Source: Okeania sp. SIO1I7
GTDB lineage: Bacteria > Cyanobacteriota > Cyanobacteriia > Cyanobacteriales > Microcoleaceae
Direction: 5' to 3'
Assembly (NCBI GenBank): GCA_010672585.1
Contig: JAAHGF010000005.1
Location: 204,685-268,684, forward strand
DNA: 64,000 bases
Shown in pieces: positions 46,452 through 56,147 of the stretch. Under the pieces are notes generated by a model that saw only the letters and a program-made list of their open reading frames with translations, did no database searches and was not told the DNA's origin. A program made the position numbers and the translations under genes. The stretch's first letter is position 1. Every line of letters begins with the position of its first letter.

Positions 46452-47771
46452 TCAATAATTCCATTCAGCAATAGCTGTAGTTATTCCTGTTTTTAACTCT
46501 GACTTTATGCTTGATTTTTTAGATAAATAAATAAGTTGCTGATATGCTCTTTCTGGGTCTAATTGTTTCAATGCTGCTATACAATGAAGCCTGACACTAG
46601 CATCATTTTCTTCTAATAACTGAATGAGATAATCTAGAGCGCGAATATCTCCCAAATATCCCAATGCTAAAACTAAAGAATTTTTGATACGGACGCTTTC
46701 TAAAACTGAATTATTACTTCTGAGAAATTCAATCAAAATTTCTGTAGCTTTTGGCTTTAATTCCTGACGCTCAATTTTACCTAATACTGTAATAATTTCA
46801 TTCACAATTTGCGACTGATGTTCTACTGCAACTAAAAAATTATCTCCTAGTAAACTTTGTAGATATTCTACAGATACTTGAGTTTCAACCCAACCTAAAG
46901 CACGCACCGCATCAAGCTTTAAAAAAACTGGAACAGTAGTTGTTTCTAACAGTTCAAATAAAGCCGTTGCTGCTGTATTTGTACCGATTTTGCCCATAGC
47001 GATCGCTGCTTGTTGACAAACTTCAAAATTAATATCCCACAGTAAAGGTTGTAGCAATTCTACCAAATTTAATTCTTGGTGTAAATTAGCATAAGAACTT
47101 AAGCCTATTACTGCTTCTTTTCTAACTTGAGCTACTGTATCTTTTAGAGCCGAAATTAAAACAAAAGGCAACCGAGAATCATGGTAATTACTCAAGGCAG
47201 TAATAACCATTTTTCTAACTTCATCATTGCCGTCTTTTACTAAAGTTAATAATGGTGTAATGGTGCTATAAGAATTAATTTTAGCTAAAGCTTTTGTTGC
47301 TAATAATCGTGAATCAGGATTTGCCAATAAATCCGTTAAAATATCAACTGCTGAATCTCCCAAAACAGCCAAAGTATCTGCTGCTATTTCTTGTAAATCT
47401 TCCGCCTTTGAACTAATAATTATATTTTTCAGAACTTCTCGAACTTCATCACTGTTAAAATCTGCTAATATCCGAGCTACAAACCAACGTTTTTCTAGGT
47501 CTAAATCCTCATCCTGAATAATTTCAATTAACGGAGCGATCGCTGGTTTACCAATCTGCTTAAATAGTTTATAAATATCCCATTTTTCTTGAAAATCTCC
47601 ATTTTTCAGAACTGTTATTGCTAGGTCGAGAGCCACATCTAAATCGGCATTTTCTAACACATCAACATGAGTATTTTGAGATGCTAAGAAAAATTGCTGT
47701 AAATACTGATTAACTAAAGACCAATTTTTTTCTTGGCTGGCTATTTTTGCTTGTTCAAGTATATTTGACAT
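46452..47771 (-). CDS. HEAT-repeat protein (PBS lyase-like repeats)
   Basis: 439 residues made almost wholly of HEAT repeats of about 30 residues, for example AIAPLIEIIQDEDLDLEKRW, IITPLLTLVKDGNDEVRKM-like and RALDYLIQLLEENDASVRLH. In cyanobacteria such repeats occur in phycobilisome lyases (CpcE/F, NblB) and in many scaffolds. There is no lyase-specific partner and no phycobiliprotein gene near, so a scaffold role is as likely as a bilin role. No signal peptide. A stretch with HIP1 is present. Confidence 0.8.
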   Translation of the reverse strand: MSNILEQAKIASQEKNWSLVNQYLQQFFLASQNTHVDVLENADLDVALDLAITVLKNGDFQEKWDIYKLFKQIGKPAIAPLIEIIQDEDLDLEKRWFVARILADFNSDEVREVLKNIIISSKAEDLQEIAADTLAVLGDSAVDILTDLLANPDSRLLATKALAKINSYSTITPLLTLVKDGNDEVRKMVITALSNYHDSRLPFVLISALKDTVAQVRKEAVIGLSSYANLHQELNLVELLQPLLWDINFEVCQQAAIAMGKIGTNTAATALFELLETTTVPVFLKLDAVRALGWVETQVSVEYLQSLLGDNFLVAVEHQSQIVNEIITVLGKIERQELKPKATEILIEFLRSNNSVLESVRIKNSLVLALGYLGDIRALDYLIQLLEENDASVRLHCIAALKQLDPERAYQQLIYLSKKSSIKSELKTGITTAIAEWNY

Positions 47772-48436
47772 AACTGAATATTTTTTTAGATATTAAGCTT
47801 AAGATATAGCAATAGACATCTTCAGAAAAGAGGGAATAGTCAACAGGCAACAGGGATAAATAATACCATTTATCAAAAACTTTTCTACATTTTGTTGAGC
47901 AGGGGAGTAGAGGAGTGGGGTAGTATACCCACCCCTAACCCCTCCCAGGAGGGGAAGTAAACATAAGAATAATTAACATTAACTTAGCTAAAATTAGCAA
48001 AAAAATGATTTAGCTTGTGCTGATTAGTTGACAACTGAAGTATTGCCAAAGTATAGAACTAATACATGGGAATTGGTATAATTGATAATTTATAGATAAA
48101 AAGGGAAGAGGGAACAGGAAAAAATAATTGATAATTTATAGATAAGAATTGATTTGATTTTTAATTCTCACACCTATGTCTAATCGAAGGAAAGGGCGCG
48201 GATATATCAAAAGCTTATATGAAATACTAAAATTTTTGCTACAAACTTCCTTCTTCCTTCTGCTATATCAGGTATAGAAATTCCCATCCTGACGAGATAC
48301 AAAATTTGTTTGTTTTAGGAAGTAGGGAGTAGAGAGTAGGGAGTAGAAAATAAAAAAAATCACTGTACCTCAGCAACTTGAGAAACGCTATATTAGGTAA
48401 AAAGTTCATAGTGCTAGATGAATCACCTTTTTTTCT
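47772..48436. other. Gene-free stretch
   Basis: Short purine-rich repeats (AGGGAGTAGAGAGTAGGGAG near 48322), a CACCCCTAACCCCTCCCAGGAG palindrome near 47933 (given here in two parts: CACCCCTAACCCC and TCCCAGGAGGGG) and AT-rich DNA. No gene or RNA supported. Confidence 0.45.
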
Positions 48437-48580
48437 ATCATTTACTAAATAATTAAGGTTTAAAACCTCTCCTTTAAAGAAGAAAGAAGAAAAAAAATTC
48501 CCTTTAGTCAATTCTCTTCTTTTCAGGGAGAGGTAATAATTAATTATTCATTATTCATTATTCATTATTAATTGTTGAAC
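48437..48580 (-). repeat. Family A repeat, short variant
   Basis: AATTAAGGTTTAAAACCTCT, CCTTTAAAGAAGAAAG, TCTTTTCAGGGAGAGG and a tail of TTATTCA units ending ATTAATTGTTGAACA. Confidence 0.65.
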
Positions 48581-48586
48581 ACTTAT

Positions 48587-50011
48587 CTAATCTTTAAAAT
48601 GTTTGATAATTGCATCAGCAAACTCAGAACATTTCAAAGCTTCCACAGGCGGTTCCATTAACCTTGCCAAATCATAAGTTACTTCACCATTAGAAATAGC
48701 AGCTCCAATCCCTTTTTTAATTAAATCGGCAGCCTCTTGCCAACCCATATATTCCAACATCATCACACCAGAAAGAATCAAAGAACCAGGATTTACCCGG
48801 TCTAAACCTGCGTGTTTTGGAGCTGTGCCGTGAGTAGCTTCAAAAATAGCACATTCATCACCAATATTAGCACCAGGCCCCATACCTAAACCACCAACAA
48901 TAGCCGCAGCAGCATCAGATAAATAATCCCCATTCAAATTCATAGTTGCCAGAATAGAATATTCCCCTGGCCGAGTTTGAATTTGTTGGAAAATACTATC
49001 AGCAATACGGTCATTTACCATAATTTTCTCTTTCCATTTTCCATCCCCATGACTATCCCAAATAGCAGCCAATACATCCTCAACTTCTTGGCAAATTTCA
49101 GCTTGTTTTTCTGGTGTTAAAGCATCATAACCAGGGTCAATTTTTCGAGCATTTTCTTCACTACTAATATTAGAATTTTCTTCCTTATTAGAAAGTATCC
49201 AAGATTCTCTTTCCGTTACACATTCAGTACGAAATTCAGTAGTTGCTAATTCATAACCCCAGTCACGAAATGCGCCTTCGGTGTACTTCATAATATTACC
49301 TTTATGCACCAAAGTTACCATTTGTTTTGACTTGGGTAAGCGCAAAGCATTTTGGATGGCACGTTTGACTAACCGTTGCGAACCAGTTTTGCTAATAGGT
49401 TTAATACCAATACCCGAGTCGAGGCGAATTTGCTTTTTGCCATGTTCGGGAGTAGCAGGAATTAAGTCTTTGTTTAAAATGTCAATCAACTTACTAGCAA
49501 TATCAGTACCCTCGCGCCATTCTATTCCTAGATAAATATCTTCAGTATTTTCCCGATAAATAATCACATCTAATTTTTCTGGACTTTTGTGGGGAGAAGG
49601 AGTACCCGCGTAATATCTACAAGGACGAACACAAGCATATAGATCGTTAATTTGACGCAACGCCACATTTAAAGAGCGAATACCCCCACCAATGGGAGTT
49701 GTCAAAGGACCCTTAATAGCAACACCATATTCTTTTATAGCGTTGAGAGTGTCTTCCGGCAAATATTGGAAAGTGCCATATTTTTCACAAGCTTCATCAC
49801 CAGCGTAAACCTTAAACCAGTTTATTTTGCGTTTGTCACCGTAGGCAGTGGCGATCGCGGCATCAAACACTTTTTGAGAAGCTGGCCATAAATCTACCCC
49901 AGTACCATCGCCCCGAATAAATGGGATAATGGGGTCCTCTGGAACATTAGGTTGACCGTTGCTGAAAGTGACTTTAGACCCTGTGGTTGGGGGAGTTATT
50001 TTTTCGTACAT
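48587..50011 (-). CDS. icd: NADP-dependent isocitrate dehydrogenase
   Basis: 474 residues from the ATG at 50011, preceded by AAGG. Oxidises isocitrate to 2-oxoglutarate, the main supply of carbon skeletons for nitrogen assimilation in cyanobacteria. [19 protein letters not shown] is the usual cyanobacterial N-terminus, [13 protein letters not shown] holds the substrate-binding serine, [18 protein letters not shown] and [19 protein letters not shown] are family signatures. A run of about 45 residues with [14 protein letters not shown] near 280-295 is the normal cyanobacterial insert. A start nine codons upstream is possible but not conserved. Confidence 0.96.
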   Translation of the reverse strand: MYEKITPPTTGSKVTFSNGQPNVPEDPIIPFIRGDGTGVDLWPASQKVFDAAIATAYGDKRKINWFKVYAGDEACEKYGTFQYLPEDTLNAIKEYGVAIKGPLTTPIGGGIRSLNVALRQINDLYACVRPCRYYAGTPSPHKSPEKLDVIIYRENTEDIYLGIEWREGTDIASKLIDILNKDLIPATPEHGKKQIRLDSGIGIKPISKTGSQRLVKRAIQNALRLPKSKQMVTLVHKGNIMKYTEGAFRDWGYELATTEFRTECVTERESWILSNKEENSNISSEENARKIDPGYDALTPEKQAEICQEVEDVLAAIWDSHGDGKWKEKIMVNDRIADSIFQQIQTRPGEYSILATMNLNGDYLSDAAAAIVGGLGMGPGANIGDECAIFEATHGTAPKHAGLDRVNPGSLILSGVMMLEYMGWQEAADLIKKGIGAAISNGEVTYDLARLMEPPVEALKCSEFADAIIKHFKD

Positions 50012-50041
50012 ACCTTGATAATTCGGGCTACAATACATTCC

Positions 50042-51328
50042 TTTGTGTCCAGATTATCAATGTATAATGATATATCTTGAAATATATCTATGATTTTTTT
50101 AGAATTGGAGAAGGAAGAAGCAAGAAGGAAGAAATGAAGAAGGAGAGAAATAGTTTAATTATTTTTGTAGTTTTTTGATGAATAACAGTAAGATAAGTAG
50201 CAGAATTTTTTCTCTTAGACCATTTCTCAAAAGGAGTATCATATCAAATCCGGTTAAAAAGTTATAGAATGCTTAAGTCAGGAGGAGTCAACCCACCCCT
50301 CGCCCCTCCACCAGAGGGGGAGGGGAAGTCAGTCGGACCGAGTCAGGAGGAGAGAGAATTACAAAGATTGAGTAGTTATGACGATTGAAGAATTTTTTAT
50401 GTCCAATAAAACGGATTTGATATCAGAAATAATTTAGCAGCATCCCTTGATTTGAAATAATTAGCTTAAATAATAGACATCTCTTCCAAAAGAGGGAACA
50501 GGGAGCAGAGAACAGGGAGAAATAATTGATAATTTATGGATAAGAATTGATTTGATTTTGAATTCTCACGCCTATGTCTAATGATTATTAGCTCTTACGC
50601 ACCCGAATCAAGAAACCTGGTTAAGACTAATGATTCTGAGCTGATTATACAGTAACTTTTGTTTAAAAACCCCGTTTCTGCATTAAGTTCTGATTATACC
50701 AAATTTGCTTTAGTAATATAGAATCTGGTTATCTGGTTATATAGTATATGTTGATAATTCTATAATTACTTCAATATTTAATCTCCCCTACTCCCCAGGG
50801 CTAATTCATTGTCGTCAGAGAATATTGATATGGATATGAAATACATTTAATTGTGCAAATATTAAGAATCTCTCCCTAACCCCACATTCCCCTCCAGGGA
50901 AGGGTTAGGGGTAGGTATCCATCTCCCCCACTCCCCTACTCCCAACTATACAATAACTATTCAACCGGACATGATATAAGAGGGAACTTGAAAAAGTCGA
51001 AGTTTTTGCTATACATGGAATTTGGGGATAGAAAAACCATCCTTATAATAACTGGAATTTGGTATTATATCAAGTCTCATTAATTAGCCATAATAAAAAT
51101 CTTTTCTCTGATAAATTTCTCCCTGTTGCCTGTTGCCTGTTGCCTGTTGCCTCATTTTTTTATTGTGGGTATTCAAAGAGACATCATATTAGTTAAATAT
51201 TTCAACCTTTTTGAATGAGCAAGATGCTTAGACTTTTGCAAACCAAACCCCTACATCTCAACTTTACCTACTCTTGACAACGCAATCAAGAATAAATACT
51301 ATTTGTGTGATTCCTCTGGAAATGACAA
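50042..51328. other. Long gene-free stretch with repeat ends
   Basis: Holds GGAAGAAGC microsatellite (about 50108-50142), an inverted-repeat element at 50241-50423, a right end of the ATCATGTCCGG family near 50965-50983, and a TGTTGCC microsatellite near 51121-51150. No coding region is supported in about 1.3 kb. Confidence 0.55.
50241..50423. repeat. Inverted-repeat element, TIR ATATCAAATCCGGTT
   Basis: Ends ATATCAAATCCGGTT and AACGGATTTGATAT enclose about 150 bp with CACCCCTCGCCCCTCC-type palindromic inserts. Related ends are present at 2757-2770. Confidence 0.55.
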
Positions 51329-52483
51329 ATGAAAATTTTGCTCTTAAGCAATCATCCTCCTCATGGGGGTGGCGCAGCTAACTCTAGCCAAGAATTAGCC
51401 TGTGAGTTGCGGAGTATCGGTCATAAAGTGCTTCAAATAGCACCTTACTGCATTGCTACAGACCTTGCTGAGTATCCCGGATTAATCTGGATTCCCATCA
51501 ACGATCCTTGGGATACCCTGACCATGACTGCGGGGAATAAAGATAGCATCGATCGCCAGGTACTCGAGATTTACCGTCAACAGGGGCCTTTTGATTGCGT
51601 TATTTTTGGTCGCGAATACTATCTGTGGAATCTCCCCGCTGTAAAGTGCATTCATTCAGGTCCAGTAATTACCATTTGTCGCGGGGGTCACATTACGCAC
51701 CTGGACTCCAACAGACCAGTGGAACCCAAAGTAAGACAAGATTTGATCCAACTTTACCGAGACTGCGACCTGATAATTTGCATCGCTGGGTATTTAGTGG
51801 ATATTGTCAGAAAGGTGACCGGAGCAAAGAATCAGATTTTTTGCCCTAACCCGGTTAGTCTTCCCAGATTAAACTCTCCAGTGATTTATCAACCAACGGC
51901 AAAAGACCCGATCCGGTTACTGATGGCGGCTCAAATGAAGTCCCGCAAAAGACCTCTGGATGCAGTGAAAATCGTGGGGTTTCTTGAGGAAAGGGGAGTC
52001 GATGTCTACTTGACAGTCTGCGGTAGCGGTATGATGATGGCGCAGATGCAGGAGTGCATTCGCAACTATGGTTTAGAAAAACGGATTGACATGAGGGGTC
52101 AAGTCGAACGTCAAGAAGTGTTAGACTTGATGCATCAGGTAGAGACGGTTTTGCTGTGTTCGGAACGGGAAGGAATTCCCCGGGTTCTGCAAGAAGCGAT
52201 CGCCTCTGGAAAGGGAGTTGTGGCTTACGATAATCCCGGTTCTCGCGAGGTAGTCAGTCAATGGTTGGGGGATTCTCCTTTAGGTCGTATTGTTCCTCTT
52301 GGCAATTCTGTGGCTGCAAGTCATGCTATATTGGAGATCGCCGATTATTGGCGTACTGATTACCAACCGATTGTTCCACCTCAATTACCTCAAGATCAGG
52401 AAATTATTTATGAGTATGAGTCCATACTCCAAACCTTGATCAGGGAATCATCAAATCCGCAAATTATTAGAGCGCTTGCATAA
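51329..52483 (+). CDS. GT4-family glycosyltransferase
   Basis: 384 residues, two Rossmann-like halves (GT-B fold). N-terminal ILLLSNHPPHGGGAANSSQE; C-terminal donor site SEREGIPRVLQEAIASGKGV with the ExxxxxxxE pattern near 287-296, typical of GT4 enzymes using nucleotide sugars. GGAA is placed upstream of the ATG. The gene is GC-richer than its neighbours (many CGG, GCG, CCC codons), which may point to later arrival. It lies 149 bp upstream of a sulfotransferase on the same strand, with a glycosyltransferase-sulfotransferase fusion nearby, so a role in a sulfated glycan or glycolipid is plausible. Confidence 0.9.
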   Translation: MKILLLSNHPPHGGGAANSSQELACELRSIGHKVLQIAPYCIATDLAEYPGLIWIPINDPWDTLTMTAGNKDSIDRQVLEIYRQQGPFDCVIFGREYYLWNLPAVKCIHSGPVITICRGGHITHLDSNRPVEPKVRQDLIQLYRDCDLIICIAGYLVDIVRKVTGAKNQIFCPNPVSLPRLNSPVIYQPTAKDPIRLLMAAQMKSRKRPLDAVKIVGFLEERGVDVYLTVCGSGMMMAQMQECIRNYGLEKRIDMRGQVERQEVLDLMHQVETVLLCSEREGIPRVLQEAIASGKGVVAYDNPGSREVVSQWLGDSPLGRIVPLGNSVAASHAILEIADYWRTDYQPIVPPQLPQDQEIIYEYESILQTLIRESSNPQIIRALA

Positions 52484-52632
52484 GTAGATTTTTATCTAGA
52501 GGCAAAGCATTTGGGCAGTAAATGTTCTTAAAAATTCGAGGTGTTTTTGTTCCAATGTTTTGCCCCGTCTTTATTAATATTGCGAGGTCTATGGGATTTT
52601 GCTAGTTTGCTTCTTTGTAAAAACACAGAATA

Positions 52633-53184
52633 ATGACTAATATATCTACTTACTCCCCACAACCTAACCGCAAAAAAATGGTGTTTGGCTGCGGTTTATC
52701 CAGAACCGGTAATAAAAGTCTCGGTCGCGCCCTAAAAATTTTAGGCTACAATCAGATTAAATATCCTGAATCTATCGACGAATTGGGAACGGTGTATGAT
52801 GCGGCAGTTGACATTACCGTAATTGCCTGGTTGGATGAATTAGATACTAAATTTCCCGATGCCAAATGGATTTTAACCGTGCGAGAAATGGAGCAATGGC
52901 TGAAATCTTGCGAAAGTTGGTTTAATCGTTCCTTAGATAACTATTCTCCAGAAAAGCAACTTTATATGTTAGAAATACGTCGTCAGGTTTATGGAACGGA
53001 AAAGTTTTCTCGTGAAATTTGGCAAGATATTTATCGACACAATTTTGACAGAGTTGTAACCAAATTTAGCGGGGAAGAAGACCGACTGTTAATTTTCAAT
53101 ATCTGTCAGGGAGAATCTTGGAGTAAATTATGTAAGTTTCTGGGGAAAACAATTCCTGATACTCCTTTTCCCAGTATCGTTTAA
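52633..53184 (+). CDS. Small sulfotransferase-family protein
   Basis: 183 residues. The P-loop-like 5'-phosphosulfate site GCGLSRTGNKSLGRAL is at 19-34, followed by the typical block DELDTKFPDAKWILTVREME (about 74-93), where the Arg binds the 3' phosphate of PAPS. The C-terminus LLIFNICQGESWSKLCKFLG matches the sulfotransferase family seen in the C-terminal half of the protein at 53937-55334. It is short for a sulfotransferase but all core blocks are present. Expected role: transfer of sulfate to a glycan made by the neighbouring GT4 enzyme; inference. Confidence 0.82.
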   Translation: MTNISTYSPQPNRKKMVFGCGLSRTGNKSLGRALKILGYNQIKYPESIDELGTVYDAAVDITVIAWLDELDTKFPDAKWILTVREMEQWLKSCESWFNRSLDNYSPEKQLYMLEIRRQVYGTEKFSREIWQDIYRHNFDRVVTKFSGEEDRLLIFNICQGESWSKLCKFLGKTIPDTPFPSIV

Positions 53185-53416
53185 TATCATGTCTCTTTGA
53201 ATACCCACAATAAAAAATTGAGGGAATAGGGAACAGGGAATAGGGAGCAGGGAACAGGGAGAAATTTATCAGAAATTAAGATTCAATTGTTTTTTATCTC
53301 ACATTCCGCACTTCAATTTGTAACATTCAAAGTAGTAGATAAATCCGTAGCTTGGCAAGTATTTATACTATGCAAATCATCTCAATTACTTTTTTCGTCG
53401 ATCAAATTCCGAGTAA

Positions 53417-53805
53417 AAAATTTACCGAATAATTAATAATTAATAATTAAATAATTCGCGCCTTGAAGCCTCCCCTTTTACAGCGCTTTTCAAATTGATG
53501 AACTACATCTTCACAAGCAAAACTTTGTAGGGAGGTTCCATGGAACCTCCCTACTGTGGTCTACCCAAACGAAAACCGCTGTAAGGGGAAAAAAAGCGGT
53601 CGTTTGCTTCGCAACGCTGACGCGTTTCGCGTCAGCGGAACGGAGTTCTCTCTTCGGAGCGCACCCGTTGGGTGGGATGGCGAGGTCTCGGAGCTGTCCG
53701 ACCATCGACCAAGAGAAGAAATAATATTTCCTTATTTTCAATTCCGTAGCGGTTTTAACCAGAGGTAATTATCAATTATCCATTATCCATTATCCATTAA
53801 TGAAG
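53417..53805 (-). repeat. Family A repeat, reverse, with a nested family K element
   Basis: TTTACCGAATAATTAATAAT, CGCGCCTTGAAGCCTCCCC, then the nested element, then GGGGAAAAAAAGCGGTC, an additional block GCTTCGCAACGCTGACGCG, ATGGCGAGGTCTCGGAGC and the left end ATCCATTATCCATTAATGAA. Confidence 0.78.
53481..53581. mobile_element. Family K MITE copy 2, TA target duplication
   Basis: 101 bp from CAGCGCTTTTCAAATTGATG to CGAAAACCGCTG, flanked by TA (53479-53480, 53582-53583). Central palindrome GGGAGGTTCCATGGAACCTC. Removal restores the CCCCTTTTAAGGGG hairpin of the host repeat. Confidence 0.85.
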
Positions 53806-53936
53806 CATAAATACTTGCTTGATCGTGTACTCGATCGCGGCAGCTATGATTTTCTTCTAAAATTATGTCTCCTGTCTTCCCCTCCTGGGAGGGGGAGGGG
53901 CGAGGGGTGGGTTGTCTCCTGACTCCTGATTCTATA

Positions 53937-55334
53937 CTACATTTTGTGGTGCGAAATGTGGGTTTTATTGTTGTTGTGAGGGAATGGTTCTTCACGCACT
54001 GGTAAATCAAAGAAGGAACATAACTTTTCCCATCCTTCCCCTTGGCAAATATTCAGAACTAACAAAGATTCCGGACGATCGCGAAAATATTCCAGCACAT
54101 TTTGACAATGGAAGTCGTAAACATAGGACAATCTTTCAGTATTAAACTGATAAGTTCCATAAACTGCACTCCGTAGGAATCTCCTCAACTCCATTCTCTT
54201 TTGCTTTTCCGGTCTCTCGTCAAAGACCGCTTTCTTACTCCAATGTGCTTCCATTGATTTGAGCCAAGATTCTTTTTCCCGCACCGTCAAAATAAACTTA
54301 CTATCGGGATAAATTTTATCTAATTGAGCATAATAAGAAGCCACTGTAATATCGGTAATGCCATCAAAATTATTCAACAAGGAAAACTCGAAATTTCCCT
54401 CTATCAATTCTTGCAGTGTTGTTTCATCCTGTGGATAATGCACGACATTTATACCCAGAATATTTAATGCTCCCGTTAAGCTTTTTGTTCCCGTGCGACT
54501 TAAACCAATTCCAAATACTTTCATTCGCTTGCTTCGCTGCCATTTTTGCGGATTAATCTTAGCGGATAATTCCCAAACCTGTTCTAAAGTCAATGCTTCT
54601 TTTTCGGCAATATTTAACTTTTCTAACTCGCTCATTGCTATCTGCGGTAAATAGGCAATAAATTTCTCTATTTCTTCCAGAGTTGCCTTTTCTTGAATTA
54701 ATTCTCGACTATAGTTAACCCCATAATTAGCTACCAAAAAATCTTGATCGTCCCAGTCTTTGCTTTGCTTTATCCAATCATCTTGATTAACATTTAATTT
54801 CTCTTGCCAATAATCTTTACGACTTCTTAGTTCTCTAATAGCATATTTAACAAATATATCTCGGTAATACTGAAAAAAGTCATGAAAGATTTTAAAATGC
54901 TGAAAAACTTTGCTTTGATTTAGTTTACGTAGAGCTAACTCACGAGTCCTTGACTCAGGACGCAGCACATACTTGCGATCGCCTTCTGAAATTTCCACTT
55001 TTTGCATCAATTGCACTACGTCCATTCTAGTAATATGAACCCCACAATGAATGTAACCTCGGAATTTATCGAGAACATAACAGTCCACATAAGGAAAGCT
55101 ATTGTGCTGAAGAAATGGTGTCATATCCTCACAAATCAAACAATCAGCATCCGCAAATACCACAAAATCGCAATTGTAATTTATTGCCAACATTTGCTGC
55201 ACAGCCAGGGAAAATGGTTTAACATTTTCTATAATATGCACCTCCTGGGGCTGAATATTTTTCACTGCCAATTCTAGCGCTGCATCCGATGTCCTTTCTC
55301 CGACAGTTCTAAACACTAAGTCTATTTTTTTCAT
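53937..55334 (-). CDS. Fusion of a GT-A-like glycosyltransferase and a sulfotransferase
   Basis: 465 residues from the ATG at 55334; a GTG at 55349 is in frame. N-terminal half: DLVFRTVGERTSDAALELAV and NYNCDFVVFADADCLICEDM with the DAD metal-binding motif of GT-A enzymes (about residues 80-82). C-terminal half: KVFGIGLSRTGTKSLTGAL (about 270-288) is the PAPS 5'-phosphosulfate loop, then LDKIYPDSKFILTVREKESW and LLVLNICQGEGWEKLCSFFD. The second half is paralogous to the protein at 52633-53184. One chain could add a sugar and a sulfate to the same acceptor. It is convergent with the GT4-sulfotransferase pair. Confidence 0.83.
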   Translation of the reverse strand: MKKIDLVFRTVGERTSDAALELAVKNIQPQEVHIIENVKPFSLAVQQMLAINYNCDFVVFADADCLICEDMTPFLQHNSFPYVDCYVLDKFRGYIHCGVHITRMDVVQLMQKVEISEGDRKYVLRPESRTRELALRKLNQSKVFQHFKIFHDFFQYYRDIFVKYAIRELRSRKDYWQEKLNVNQDDWIKQSKDWDDQDFLVANYGVNYSRELIQEKATLEEIEKFIAYLPQIAMSELEKLNIAEKEALTLEQVWELSAKINPQKWQRSKRMKVFGIGLSRTGTKSLTGALNILGINVVHYPQDETTLQELIEGNFEFSLLNNFDGITDITVASYYAQLDKIYPDSKFILTVREKESWLKSMEAHWSKKAVFDERPEKQKRMELRRFLRSAVYGTYQFNTERLSYVYDFHCQNVLEYFRDRPESLLVLNICQGEGWEKLCSFFDLPVREEPFPHNNNKTHISHHKM

Positions 55335-55479
55335 CTCTATGTTTCCCACTTAAATTCTTCATTAATTTCTCCAGCAATTTCAGCAAATAAACGTTCTGCT
55401 TATTTCATCTCAATTATCGATATAGCGCTATAGGTCGCAATGAGGAAAATACCTTGCAGGTGTGTCAGTCCTATTAATC

Positions 55480-55971
55480 TTATTCACTCCATTCAACAAA
55501 AGTTGTTTCTACTTTAGCTCCCGGGGAAACATTACCTTTAAATGATGCTACTTTTCCTGGTTCAACTGTACTAGGTTCAGCATAAATAAAGCCATTATCA
55601 ATAATATTTCCAGCATCATCTAATACTTGATAATTTACTTTAATTTGTTTCACTATTTGACAACTTTGATTAGCAACTTTACCAGTTAAAAAATTACCAT
55701 CATAGTTAACATTACTCATAGGTATATCTGTAGGTTTAACTTCTTCTGAATTTGATTTACAACTATTTTTTTTACTTTCATTAATAGCTTCTTGATCGCC
55801 ACAGAGATTAACTAAATTAATAAATTTCCCCTCCGTAGTTTCCATATAACAAATTGGGTTATCAAACTCAGATTTTTGAGCAAATATATTCACCATATTA
55901 CTCTGTAATAATTGATGATCAACTCCCCCGTTTAACAATGGTATTAATATAGTAAAATAGAAGTATTTCAT
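55480..55971 (-). CDS. Secreted FxLYD-like protein
   Basis: 163 residues. A hydrophobic N-terminus (YFYFTILIPLLNGG) is a signal peptide. CYMETTEGKFINLVNLCG near 41-58 is a short cysteine-bounded block seen in many cyanobacterial exported proteins. The C-terminal half (KQIKVNYQVLDDAGNIIDNG, then PGKVASFKGNVSPG) is a beta-sandwich of the FxLYD type. Function unknown; probably periplasmic or outer surface. Confidence 0.72.
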   Translation of the reverse strand: MKYFYFTILIPLLNGGVDHQLLQSNMVNIFAQKSEFDNPICYMETTEGKFINLVNLCGDQEAINESKKNSCKSNSEEVKPTDIPMSNVNYDGNFLTGKVANQSCQIVKQIKVNYQVLDDAGNIIDNGFIYAEPSTVEPGKVASFKGNVSPGAKVETTFVEWSE

Positions 55972-56147
55972 AGTAACTATTAATCACTGGTAAATTTATT
56001 TTTGTGCTTTTCAGCTAGTTTTGAACCACTAATAATATCATGTCCGGATAATTAGTGATAAAAAAACTTTATCCTGTTCTTCCCTCTTTGTTTCCTCCTG
56101 ACTCCTGACTCCTCTCTCATTTTTTTCAGCTGATAGCTGATAGCTAG

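Noticed and set aside
48263..48511. 82-residue minus-strand open frame
   Set aside because: Overlaps purine-rich simple repeats and a family A repeat; no family or start signal.
53511..53768. Open frames on both strands with AKRVSVAKQTTAFF-like text
   Set aside because: They run through family A and family K repeats; the same text appears at 61170-61230 for the same reason.
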